Source of the DNA: an uncultured Bacillota bacterium
GTDB lineage: Bacteria; Bacillota; Limnochordia; Limnochordales; ZCTH02-B6
Assembly: GCA_937916565.1 (NCBI GenBank)
Contig: CALFSR010000232.1
Location: 1 to 12,955 of the forward strand
Direction: 5' to 3'
Length of the DNA: 12,955 bases
A program made the translations under genes and the position numbers. The notes below the pieces were generated by a model. That model worked only from the letters and a program-made list of their open reading frames with translations, had not been told where the DNA came from and did no database searches. Positions 6,920 to 12,955 of the stretch are shown here, one piece after another. The stretch's first letter is position 1, and every line of letters starts with the position of its first letter.

Positions 6920-7773
6920 CATGCGAACACGATGGTCTTGTTCCCGAACACGATCACCCGGTCCTCGGCATGCAGCTTGACGGCCCGCGCCAGTACCAGC
7001 CGCTCGATGTCCCGCCCCTTGCGCCGCAGGCTGTCCGGGTCGTCCCGGTGGTCGACGCGGATGACGTCCTGCTCGATGATGGGCCCCTCGTCCAGGTCGG
7101 CGGTGGCATAGTGGGCGGTCGCACCGATGAGCTTTACGCCCCGGGCGTGCGCCTGGTGGTACGGTTTCGCCCCGACAAACGCCGGCAAGAACGAATGGTG
7201 GATGTTGATCACCCGGTGGGGGTACTCCTCTAAGAACTCGGGCGACAGGATCTGCATGTAGCGGGCCAGCACGATGAAGTCCACCTTGTCCCGCAAAAGC
7301 TCAAGCATGGCCTGCTCCTGGCGGGCCTTTTCCCCGGGCTCGATGGGCAAGTGATAAAAGGGAATCCCGTACGGTTTCACCCGGTCGGCCAGGTGCGGGT
7401 GGTTGCTGATGACCATGGGGATCTCCACGCCGAGCTCCCCGGCTTGCCACCGCCAGAGGAGGTCCACCAGGCAGTGCTCCTCCCGGGAGACCAGGATGGC
7501 CATGCGCTTGGGCGGCAGCACCGGTTTCAGCTGCCACTCCATCCGGAACCCGTCCGCCAGCGCCGCGAAACCGCGCCGGAGCGCCTCGGAGCGCGCGGCC
7601 AGGTCGGGGAGCTCAAACTCCACGCGCATAAAGAACCGCCCGCCCCACGGGTCGGTCGAGTACTGGTCCGAGTGGATGATGTTCGCGCCCGCTGCAAACA
7701 GAAACTGCGACAGCGCTGCGACGATGCCCGGCCGGTCCGGGCAGGAGACGACGATACGGCCTCGATTGTGCAA
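6919..7773 (-). CDS. purU: Formyltetrahydrofolate deformylase
   Basis: PurU hydrolyses 10-formyltetrahydrofolate to formate and tetrahydrofolate in the cytoplasm, balancing one-carbon pools and supplying formate for purine synthesis. The predicted protein has 284 residues, the usual family length. The N-terminal ACT domain begins with VSCPDRPGIVAALS and continues to about residue 85. The formyltransferase-like hydrolase domain carries the catalytic Asn-His pair in INIHHSFLPAF (Asn190, His192) and the catalytic Asp in ADLDEGPI (Asp228). The start is assigned to TTG at 7771-7773 because AGGTGA lies 7 nt upstream and homologues begin just before the CPDRPG motif. The open frame extends to 7929, but that extension has no domain character and overlaps the end of the upstream gene. 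The 130-bp gap from the upstream phosphatase-phosphodiesterase gene leaves shared transcription uncertain. Codon choice resembles that of its neighbours. Confidence 0.95.
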   Translation of the reverse strand: MHNRGRIVVSCPDRPGIVAALSQFLFAAGANIIHSDQYSTDPWGGRFFMRVEFELPDLAARSEALRRGFAALADGFRMEWQLKPVLPPKRMAILVSREEHCLVDLLWRWQAGELGVEIPMVISNHPHLADRVKPYGIPFYHLPIEPGEKARQEQAMLELLRDKVDFIVLARYMQILSPEFLEEYPHRVINIHHSFLPAFVGAKPYHQAHARGVKLIGATAHYATADLDEGPIIEQDVIRVDHRDDPDSLRRKGRDIERLVLARAVKLHAEDRVIVFGNKTIVFA

Positions 7774-7780
7774 CGAACGC

Positions 7781-7786
7781 TCACCT
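7781..7786 (-). promoter_or_regulatory. Ribosome binding site that sets the purU TTG start
   Basis: AGGTGA on the minus strand at 7786-7781 sits 7 nt before TTG at 7773-7771. It is the best Shine-Dalgarno in the region and places the start directly before the ACT domain. Confidence 0.65.
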
Positions 7787-7903
7787 GTTTCTTTACAGTA
7801 GATTGGTTTTCGTGTACGGCCGCCCCGGGGCGAGCTCCCGCCGGCGAAAAAGCTCCTATCCCAACAGCCCAGCCCGGGCTCGCAGGCGGCCGGCTTATCC
7901 CTG

Positions 7904-9694
7904 TTAGTACAGGACCCCTTCCACGTCACGCCCCTCCAGCGACGTGAGCACGGCTTGCAGCCGATCGGGGTAATCGGTCAAAATGGCGCTCGCCCCGACG
8001 CCGATCAAACGGTGCATGTCCTGTTCGTCGTTGACCGTCCACACGTGCAGCGCGACGCCCTTGTCCCGCGCAACCCGCTGCAAGCCCACCGTCGCCACCC
8101 GCAAGCCCCGCCACGTATCGGGCACCTGCAGAGCATCGGCGGCCGGCGGCACAAACGCGCCCAAGCCCAGCTTCGTGAAGATGAAGAGCCGCAGGGCCTC
8201 GTTCCACCCGTAGCCCGTCGGGACGCCCGGGGCCAAAGCCCGCAGCTCCTGCAGCACGCTGTCATGGAACGAGCCAAACATCACCCTGTCCCGGGCGCCG
8301 GCTTCATCCACGGCGGCCAGCACCGCCCGGGCCATTCCCGGCCGGCCGTCCTTAATTTCGATAAGAAACCGGGTTTCGGGGAACGCGGTGAGCACCTCCA
8401 CCAGCGTCGGCACGGTGACGCCCTGCCCCCGCCACGGGTACGTCCTCCCACCGTCGGGCGTGAAGCGGTAGCCCGCGTCCAACGTTTTGACCTCCGCTAA
8501 GGTCATCTCCGTAATCCGGCCGCGGCCGTCGGTCGTCCGCTCGACGTTCTCGTCGTGCATGACCACGACCTCCCCGTCCCGGGTGCGCCAGACGTCAAGC
8601 TCCATCATGTCGACGCCGACCTCGAGCCCGGCGGCAAAGGCCGGCAGCGTGTTTTCGGGCGCCAGCCCGGCCGCGCCCCGGTGGCCGATAACCTGCACCC
8701 CGTCCTTCTGCAGGATCGCCGGCCGCGCCACCACCGGCACCGCCTGGTGCACGTACACCGTGCTCGCCGCCACAAGCACCAGTAGCACCGCCGCGGTGGC
8801 CACGTAATGCTGCATGTAGCCGCGCCAGACCGCGTTAACCGTTGGTGCGGGCACCCCGCCCGCGAGACCAAGCCGCCGGAACACGAGCGGCGCGCCCATG
8901 GTAACCCAAAGGGCCATGATGGCGTAGCCAAACACCGACGGAAGCCCCACCGGGACAAACAGCATATGCAGCACGAGCAGCGCGAAAAAGCCCACGTACC
9001 CGATGAGGAGCTTCAGCACCTGCTGACCGAAAGGCACCCGCTCGCGGAAGGGGATGAGTTGGCCCGCGAGCACTTCGGACGTCATGAAACCGATGAAAAA
9101 GCCGATGATGAGCTCCGCCGTTCCCGTGTCATACAGCGGAAATAGGATTAACGGGATCACGAAGAGCAGCAAAAGCCTCATGCGGACGGACAATTGGCTC
9201 CCGACGCCCCGGCGAGCGAGCCACTCATAGCCGGCCACGAACACAAGGCCCAAGACCCACCCGCCCAGTACGTCGCCGGGAAAGTGGACGCCGACGTAAA
9301 GCCGCGACACGCCGATAAGGAGAATCATCGCCACGCACAGCACGGTCAGCCAACGCCGCCGGAACGCGATGGCCAAATACCCCCACATGGTCATCGCGCC
9401 TTGCGCGTGGCCGGACGGGAAACCAGGACTCAGCTCGGTCACCAGGTGGCGCACGAGGGCCGGGTCGGGCCGCGGCAGGATCAGGTACTCCTTGATCATG
9501 CCGTTAAACCAAAAGGACGTGAGCAACAGACCCGTCAGCCGGCGCCCGACGTTGCGGTCCACGCACCAGTAGATAAACAGGAGGATGAACATATAGGCAT
9601 AGTGGCTGCCCACGTGGGTGATGGACACGGCCAAGCTGTCCAGCCACGGCGCGGAAAACGACTGCAGCCACCGGATGAGGCCGACGTCGAACAC
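7904..9694 (-). CDS. PAP2-family membrane phosphatase fused to glycerophosphodiester phosphodiesterase
   Basis: This 596-residue protein joins two phospholipid-related enzymes. Residues 1-165 are a membrane PAP2 domain with all three signature motifs: KEYLILPRP (Lys68, Arg75), PSGH (93-96, His96) and SRLYVGVHFPGD (Arg131, His137, Asp141). Such domains dephosphorylate lipid phosphates, usually on the outer membrane face. Residues 170-320 hold several more hydrophobic segments. Residues 333-590 form a GDPD domain with HRGAAGLAPENT (His338, Arg339, Glu347), MELDVWRTRDGEVVVMHD (Glu365, Asp367, His380) and IEIK (Glu446, Lys448). This family splits glycerophosphodiesters into an alcohol and glycerol-3-phosphate. 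The start is GTG at 9692-9694, with GGGAGG 8 nt upstream. The fusion suggests sequential release and dephosphorylation of products from membrane lipids or a glycerophosphate polymer, with both domains probably outside the cytoplasm (inference). It is followed 130 bp later by purU; no strong terminator is seen between them. Confidence 0.93.
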   Translation of the reverse strand: MFDVGLIRWLQSFSAPWLDSLAVSITHVGSHYAYMFILLFIYWCVDRNVGRRLTGLLLTSFWFNGMIKEYLILPRPDPALVRHLVTELSPGFPSGHAQGAMTMWGYLAIAFRRRWLTVLCVAMILLIGVSRLYVGVHFPGDVLGGWVLGLVFVAGYEWLARRGVGSQLSVRMRLLLLFVIPLILFPLYDTGTAELIIGFFIGFMTSEVLAGQLIPFRERVPFGQQVLKLLIGYVGFFALLVLHMLFVPVGLPSVFGYAIMALWVTMGAPLVFRRLGLAGGVPAPTVNAVWRGYMQHYVATAAVLLVLVAASTVYVHQAVPVVARPAILQKDGVQVIGHRGAAGLAPENTLPAFAAGLEVGVDMMELDVWRTRDGEVVVMHDENVERTTDGRGRITEMTLAEVKTLDAGYRFTPDGGRTYPWRGQGVTVPTLVEVLTAFPETRFLIEIKDGRPGMARAVLAAVDEAGARDRVMFGSFHDSVLQELRALAPGVPTGYGWNEALRLFIFTKLGLGAFVPPAADALQVPDTWRGLRVATVGLQRVARDKGVALHVWTVNDEQDMHRLIGVGASAILTDYPDRLQAVLTSLEGRDVEGVLY

Positions 9695-9834
9695 AGGCTG
9701 CGCCTCCCTTTTCCTTGCTTACGACCGCTCCCCGGAACTACGCAATGGGAAGCAGTTCGGCGGTGAGGCGCCTGTTCCTTGCCCGGGCCCTCTGGCGGAC
9801 ACAGGAAACCTCCGAAACGGAAGGCTCGGCGCGT

Positions 9835-9867
9835 AAACAGAAAGCCGGCCGGTTGTCACCGGCCGGC
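9835..9867 (-). terminator. Intrinsic terminator of the universal stress protein pair
   Basis: A perfect 10-bp stem, GCCGGCCGGT at 9844-9853 and ACCGGCCGGC at 9858-9867, with a 4-nt loop is followed on the minus strand by TTTCTGTTT. This is the best intrinsic terminator in the window. It lies 107 bases after the stop of the second gene of the pair and before the phosphatase-phosphodiesterase gene. Confidence 0.8.
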
Positions 9868-9883
9868 CTAACACTTCCTTCTA

Positions 9884-9930
9884 CGGCTCGCCGTCAAGTC
9901 GGCTCACCGTCCATCGCTCGGCTCACCGTC
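9884..9930. repeat. Three short direct repeats CGGCTC(A/G)CCGTC
   Basis: Copies lie at 9884-9895 (G variant), 9900-9911 and 9919-9930 (identical to each other), in the 3' untranslated stretch between the stress protein stop and its terminator. The spacing is 16 and 19 bases. No function is evident. Confidence 0.6.
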
Positions 9931-9973
9931 GCCCACTTGGCTTATCCCAAGGTGCTTCGCGGTTAGGCTCGCC

Positions 9974-10498
9974 TCAGCCCGCGGCCTCGGCCTCCGCCGC
10001 GTCTTCGGCCTCGGCCTCGTCCTTGGCCTCCACAACCAGCACCGAGCAAGGGAGGTTGGCTACGACGGACTGGGCGACGCTTCCCAATAACAGCCCGGCC
10101 GCCCGCCCGACGCCGCGGCTGCCGAGCACCAGCAGGTCGTAGCCTTCCCGCTGGACGACGTCCAAGATCTTGCGGACGATGGAGCCCTCTTCCGCATGGG
10201 TGACGATGTGAGCGCCCCCGAGCCCCGCCTTCCAGGCCCGGTCGGCGGCTTCCTGCAGCAACCCGCGGGAGCGCGCCTCCCCTTCCCGCAACTCCTGCTC
10301 CATCCGCCGGCCCAGATTGAGGTGGTACATGGCCGCCTCGTCAAACCCGTACGCGTAGGACAGCGTCATGAGCGAGGGCCGCACGTGAATGACGCCCAAC
10401 ACCTCGGCGCCCGTCCCCTTGGCCAGCGCGACCGCATGGTCAAAGGCCTTCCACGACGTGGCCGAACCGTCGATGGCCACCAGTATCCGTTTCATCAT
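9974..10498 (-). CDS. Universal stress protein (UspA family), promoter-distal copy
   Basis: This is a single-domain UspA-family cytoplasmic protein of 174 residues. It begins MMKRILVAIDGS, with the nucleotide-binding Asp10. It carries the ATP-binding signature G-2x-G-9x-G-S at residues 126-140 (GSRGVGRAAGLLLGS), so it belongs to the ATP-binding branch. The start is ATG at 10496-10498, with AAAGGG 8 nt upstream; a GTG three codons earlier overlaps that ribosome binding site and is less likely. The C-terminal 16 residues are an acidic Ala/Glu tail beyond the family core. The gene follows its paralogue by 25 bp, so the pair is almost certainly co-transcribed, and a terminator lies downstream. 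The exact stress role cannot be read from sequence. Confidence 0.95.
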   Translation of the reverse strand: MMKRILVAIDGSATSWKAFDHAVALAKGTGAEVLGVIHVRPSLMTLSYAYGFDEAAMYHLNLGRRMEQELREGEARSRGLLQEAADRAWKAGLGGAHIVTHAEEGSIVRKILDVVQREGYDLLVLGSRGVGRAAGLLLGSVAQSVVANLPCSVLVVEAKDEAEAEDAAEAEAAG

Positions 10499-10523
10499 CA
10501 GGGACACCCTTTCCGCACGGCGG

Positions 10524-11051
10524 TCAGCTTTCGGCGCCGCTGCCCGCAGCCTCCGCGCCGGCCGCCTCCTTCTCGCCGCGGCACTCGACGATGAGCACCG
10601 AACACGGCAAGTTCGCCACCAGCGACTGGCTCACGCTGCCGAGAAGGAGGCCCGCCGCCCGGCCCATGCCGCGGCTGCCCATGACCATGAGCTCGTAGCC
10701 TTCCCGGCGCACGACCTCAAGGATCTGCCGGACGATCGAACCCTCCTCGGCGTGCCGCACGACGTTAAGCTCAAGCCCCGCCTGCCGCACCCGCTCTTCC
10801 GCCTCGTGTAAGAGCGCCCGCGAGCGGCTCTCGAGCTCCTGCATCTCCGCCACCATGCGTTCCGCGAACGTCGCGTAGGGAGAACCGGCCCCGTCAAACC
10901 CGTACGAGTACGCCAGCGTCGCCAAGGACGGGCGCACGTGCACCAGGCCCAGCGTCTCGGTGCCCATGGCCTTTGCGATGCCGATCGCCTGCTCAAGCGC
11001 TCGCCACGCGTTGGCCGAACCGTCGACGGCCACGAGAATCTTCCTGAACAT
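10524..11051 (-). CDS. Universal stress protein (UspA family), promoter-proximal copy
   Basis: This is a 175-residue UspA-family protein beginning MFRKILVAVDGS, with Asp10 and the ATP-binding motif GSRGMGRAAGLLLGS at 125-139. The ATG at 11049-11051 has AAAGGGTGG 6 nt upstream; the longer open frame to 11231 has no domain content. It shares VHVRPSL, AEEGSIVR, GRAAGLLLGS and VANLPCSVL with the downstream copy, so the two arose by tandem duplication. Between Tyr50 and Arg80 they differ, which may alter the dimer surface. The tail is again Ala/Glu/Gly-rich. The pair probably forms homo- or heterodimers (inference from the family). I found no confident promoter upstream. Confidence 0.95.
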   Translation of the reverse strand: MFRKILVAVDGSANAWRALEQAIGIAKAMGTETLGLVHVRPSLATLAYSYGFDGAGSPYATFAERMVAEMQELESRSRALLHEAEERVRQAGLELNVVRHAEEGSIVRQILEVVRREGYELMVMGSRGMGRAAGLLLGSVSQSLVANLPCSVLIVECRGEKEAAGAEAAGSGAES

Positions 11052-11227
11052 CGCGATCCACCCTTTCTCTTGGGCCCGCGGGACGAACCCGGCTAGCTTG
11101 ACCCGTTTGCCTGCGTGACTCGACGTCAACCGAGCCCCCCTGGCGCCCGCAATGGCAACGACCCTGCTAGGCGCCGTCGCCCCTCTCCACCGCCCACGGC
11201 GGGATGGCCCAGGGCTCGATCTCATTG

Positions 11228-11721
11228 TCACATCTTGGATCCCCGTGGACCAGGGTCAGACATCGGGACTCCGGTGGGACGAATGCCAGGGAACGCATTG
11301 GTTTCAAACCGAAGCTGTCCGTAAAGATTGCGTTCGCGCGAGCGGATGAAGGGGTAGCGCAAGCCGAGCAGTGGTTGTTCACTGACAGGCTGCCGGTGAT
11401 GACTTTGCCTTCTTCCACCGACACCACGATGCGGGACGTGCCGGGAGTATCCCCCACCTGCAGGGTCGAGCGGGCGCTGACCCCCCCAAGGTCGTTCATA
11501 ACCAAGAGCACTCGCTCGAGCCCTTGCTGGTGAGGGGCTTTTGCGGCGGGGCCACCCGTTGCGCGATGGCCGCCAGCCGTTCAAGCCTGATGCGCGTGCC
11601 AGGTGCAAGCTGGAACTGCCAGCCTTCGACCACTCCCTCGGCGAGGGCTATCTCGACCGTACCTTCCGTCGCCCGCAAAGACGAGCCGGGTGACGTAGAT
11701 GGTGACCTCACCGCCGTCGTC
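11228..11721 (-). pseudogene. Decayed TpsB/ShlB-type two-partner-secretion outer-membrane transporter
   Basis: Four successive minus-strand segments in shifting frames read like a TpsB (ShlB/FhaC/HecB) protein in the correct order. Segment 1 (about 11721-11690) gives GEVTIYVTRLVFAG, as at the end of the first POTRA domain. Segment 2 (about 11690-11530) gives EGTVEIALAEGVVEG through LERLAAIAQRVAP to PLT. Segment 3 (about 11528-11375) gives QQGLERVLLVMND, GGVSARSTLQVGDTPGTS, RIVVSVEEG and GSLSVNN, the second POTRA and the barrel entry. Segment 4 (about 11375-11228) gives YPFIRSRERNLYGQL, a barrel strand normally about a hundred residues further on. Adding one C near 11528 joins segments 2 and 3 as PLTQQGLERV, a family-typical run. 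The jump from SVNN to YPFIRSR implies an internal deletion with a frameshift. The N-terminus and most of the barrel are missing. In intact form this protein exports a large TpsA partner through an outer membrane; no TpsA gene is seen here. Assignment is from remembered family motifs. Confidence 0.7.
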
Positions 11722-11794
11722 CGGGCGACGAGCTCGCACCGGCCTACCGCGGATAGATTAGAAAGGGGGACGCGACAATTGAATTACGCGAGAA

Positions 11795-12955
11795 TTACAT
11801 GGCCGGGATTTCGAGGGCTTCTTTCAAGTCGTGCGGAAGCCGGCGCCTTGCCATGGCGGCAAACGGTCGGGCTTCAATAGCGTCCAGCTCAGCGATGGCC
11901 TCCGACAGCAGGCGCCGCGCGGTGTCCGCTTCACCCTGAGCTAAGGCCACATGGCCGAGGGCTTCCGTGCACAGGGCCCGCCCGAGCTTGAGACCTCGTG
12001 CCTGGGCCATCTCGAGGCCCGCCCGGGCGGCTTCCGCCGCCTCTGCGTGCCTGCCGAGCTGCAGAAACGCCAGGGACTTAAAGGCGTGCGCACAGTCCAC
12101 CAGATTGGCGGTGTGGGCCTTCTCCGCAACTCCACCGCCCGGCCAAAGTCGCCGCGGATCATGCACAAGGCGCCCAAACCCCCAAGGGCGAAACCGCGGA
12201 TGACGGATTCCTCCTCGCCGGCCAGAGCGAGGGCGCGCCTGAGAAGCGGCTCGGCCCCATCCACATTCCCTTGCATGAACAGGACTTCGGCCCGCGCCAA
12301 CAGCACGTCGGGGGGCTCATCCACCCCGCCGGCGGCGCCCGCTTGCCCCGGCGCCAGGGCGTCGTCGAACGTGGTTTCCACTTGCTCGGGGTTGAACCAG
12401 TACTCAAGCCGAGCCCGCCAGGCGCGCAGCCGCCGTTCCGTCGCGGCCCGCTCGGGCCCGTCGGGGAGTCGCTTCAGCGCCGCCAAGGTGCGGTCGAGCT
12501 GGCGCCACGCGGCGGCGTAGGCGAAAAGCCGCTCGGCCGCGTGGGCCGCTTCCTGACCCCAGTGGACCGCCTCAGGCCACAATTCACCCTCCATGGCGTG
12601 GTAGGACAAGTCTTCCGCCGGCGCCTGCCCTCCCCTGCCCGTCGTCGCCCGGGCCAGGGCCGCAAAGGCACGCCGGTGCAGGGACTTCCTGCGGGGCGGG
12701 CTCAAGGTGTCGGTCACCGCCCTACGCACGATGTCGTGCACAAACGCCACGCCCCGGCTGTCATGCGGGCGGAAAAAGTCGGCCGCCAGCAACGCCTCGT
12801 AGGCCGCCAGCGCGTCGTCCTCGCCCAGCTCCACAGGCAAAGTTCCAACACGTCGTTCCAGCGCTGCTCGGCCGCGTCCATCTCGACCAGCCTCTCAAAG
12901 ACGCCGAGCACGCGGCTCTCCCACCTGGAACGCTCCTGCGCCAGCCACTCCTCGA
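11795..12955 (-). pseudogene. Broken SARP/AfsR-type regulator (BTAD remnant, ATPase end, TPR), truncated by the window
   Basis: Reading in from the window edge, 12955 to about 12845 encodes EEWLAQERSRWESR and FERLVEMDAAEQRWNDVLEL, typical of the bacterial transcriptional activation (BTAD) domain of SARP/AfsR regulators. At about 12841-12846 the frame changes and the sequence becomes PVELGEDDALAAYEALLAAD, FVHDIVRRAVTDTLSPPRR and LHRRAFAALAR. That pattern follows an NB-ARC/AAA ATPase core in this family, so the ATPase core is absent, apparently by internal deletion. TPR-like helices run to GDFGRAVEL (about 12130). A second frameshift follows, after which the other frame continues AEKAHTANLVDCAHAFKSLA, GRHAEAAEAARAGLE and ALGHVALAQGEADTARR, ending at the TAA at 11795. 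Inserting a single base between 12126 and 12127 restores AVELAEKAHTANL. The DNA-binding N-terminus would lie beyond the window. Such proteins are cytoplasmic activators; this copy is unlikely to function. Confidence 0.75.

Noticed and set aside
6864..6925. CRISPR-like repeat array
   Set aside because: The units abut with no spacers and only two full copies exist.
6757..6980. Small plus-strand frame starting MLKECRMDGC after GGAAGGG
   Set aside because: A ribosome-binding-like sequence precedes the ATG, but the frame runs through both 28-bp repeat copies and into the antisense of purU, with an Arg/Pro/Ser-rich tail. No family resemblance was found.
7800..7870. GC-rich palindromes (GCCCCGGGGC, AGCCCGGGCT) as a terminator between the phosphodiesterase gene and purU
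   Set aside because: Several short palindromes overlap, but none forms a convincing stem-loop followed by a U-tract on the minus strand.
7774..7929. N-terminal extension of purU into the upstream gene
   Set aside because: It would overlap the stop of the phosphatase-phosphodiesterase gene and has no similarity to the ACT domain. AGGTGA before the TTG at 7773 explains the start better.
11120..11131. TTGACG as a -35 element for the universal stress protein pair
   Set aside because: No acceptable -10 hexamer occurs at 16-19 bp spacing on the minus strand, so a promoter is not supported.
11115..11533. Plus-strand frames over the TpsB remnant
   Set aside because: They are antisense to the motif-bearing segments and show no domains or good ribosome binding sites.
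11228..11608. A single intact hypothetical gene on the minus strand
   Set aside because: Only its last third (YPFIRSRERNLYGQL onwards) looks like protein. The upstream homology lies in other frames, so the pseudogene interpretation fits better.

Overview
The window is very GC-rich, and every convincing gene lies on the minus strand. Strong AGGAGG-type ribosome binding sites and the gene content suggest a high-GC Bacillota-type bacterium, for example the Limnochordia or Symbiobacterium neighbourhood. No rRNA or single-copy marker gene is present to prove this. A decayed two-partner-secretion outer-membrane transporter (TpsB/ShlB family) near the right end implies an ancestor or gene donor with an outer membrane. 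That would fit a diderm Bacillota lineage.

Read in the direction of transcription (right to left), the layout is as follows. (1) 12955-11795: a broken, window-truncated transcriptional activator of the SARP/AfsR type, with part of a BTAD domain, the end of an ATPase module and TPR-like repeats. (2) 11721-11228: remnants of a TpsB/ShlB-type transporter in at least four reading-frame segments. (3) 11051-9974: two tandem universal stress proteins ending at a clear intrinsic terminator. (4) 9694-7904: a membrane PAP2 phosphatase fused to a glycerophosphodiester phosphodiesterase. (5) 7773-6919: purU, formyltetrahydrofolate deformylase, with a 28-bp tandem duplication over its stop codon. (6) 6366-4654, 4412-2091 and 1778-66: a secreted gamma-glutamyltransferase-like Ntn hydrolase, then a one-polypeptide membrane two-component regulator, then a second close paralogue of the hydrolase.

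The most system-like part is the left third. Two exported hydrolase paralogues of equal length (570 residues from the chosen starts) have lost the canonical gamma-glutamyl-binding residues. They flank a 773-residue protein that joins membrane sensor, histidine kinase, receiver and a CitB-type winged-helix DNA-binding domain in one chain. A plausible reading, which is inference only, is local sensing and control of extracytoplasmic amide or peptide hydrolysis. A triplet of 20-bp tandem repeats between the regulator and the downstream hydrolase gene could be an operator.

The right end (about 11.2-12.96 kb) is a zone of gene decay next to intact housekeeping-type genes. Long open frames on the plus strand are antisense by-products of high GC at third codon positions.
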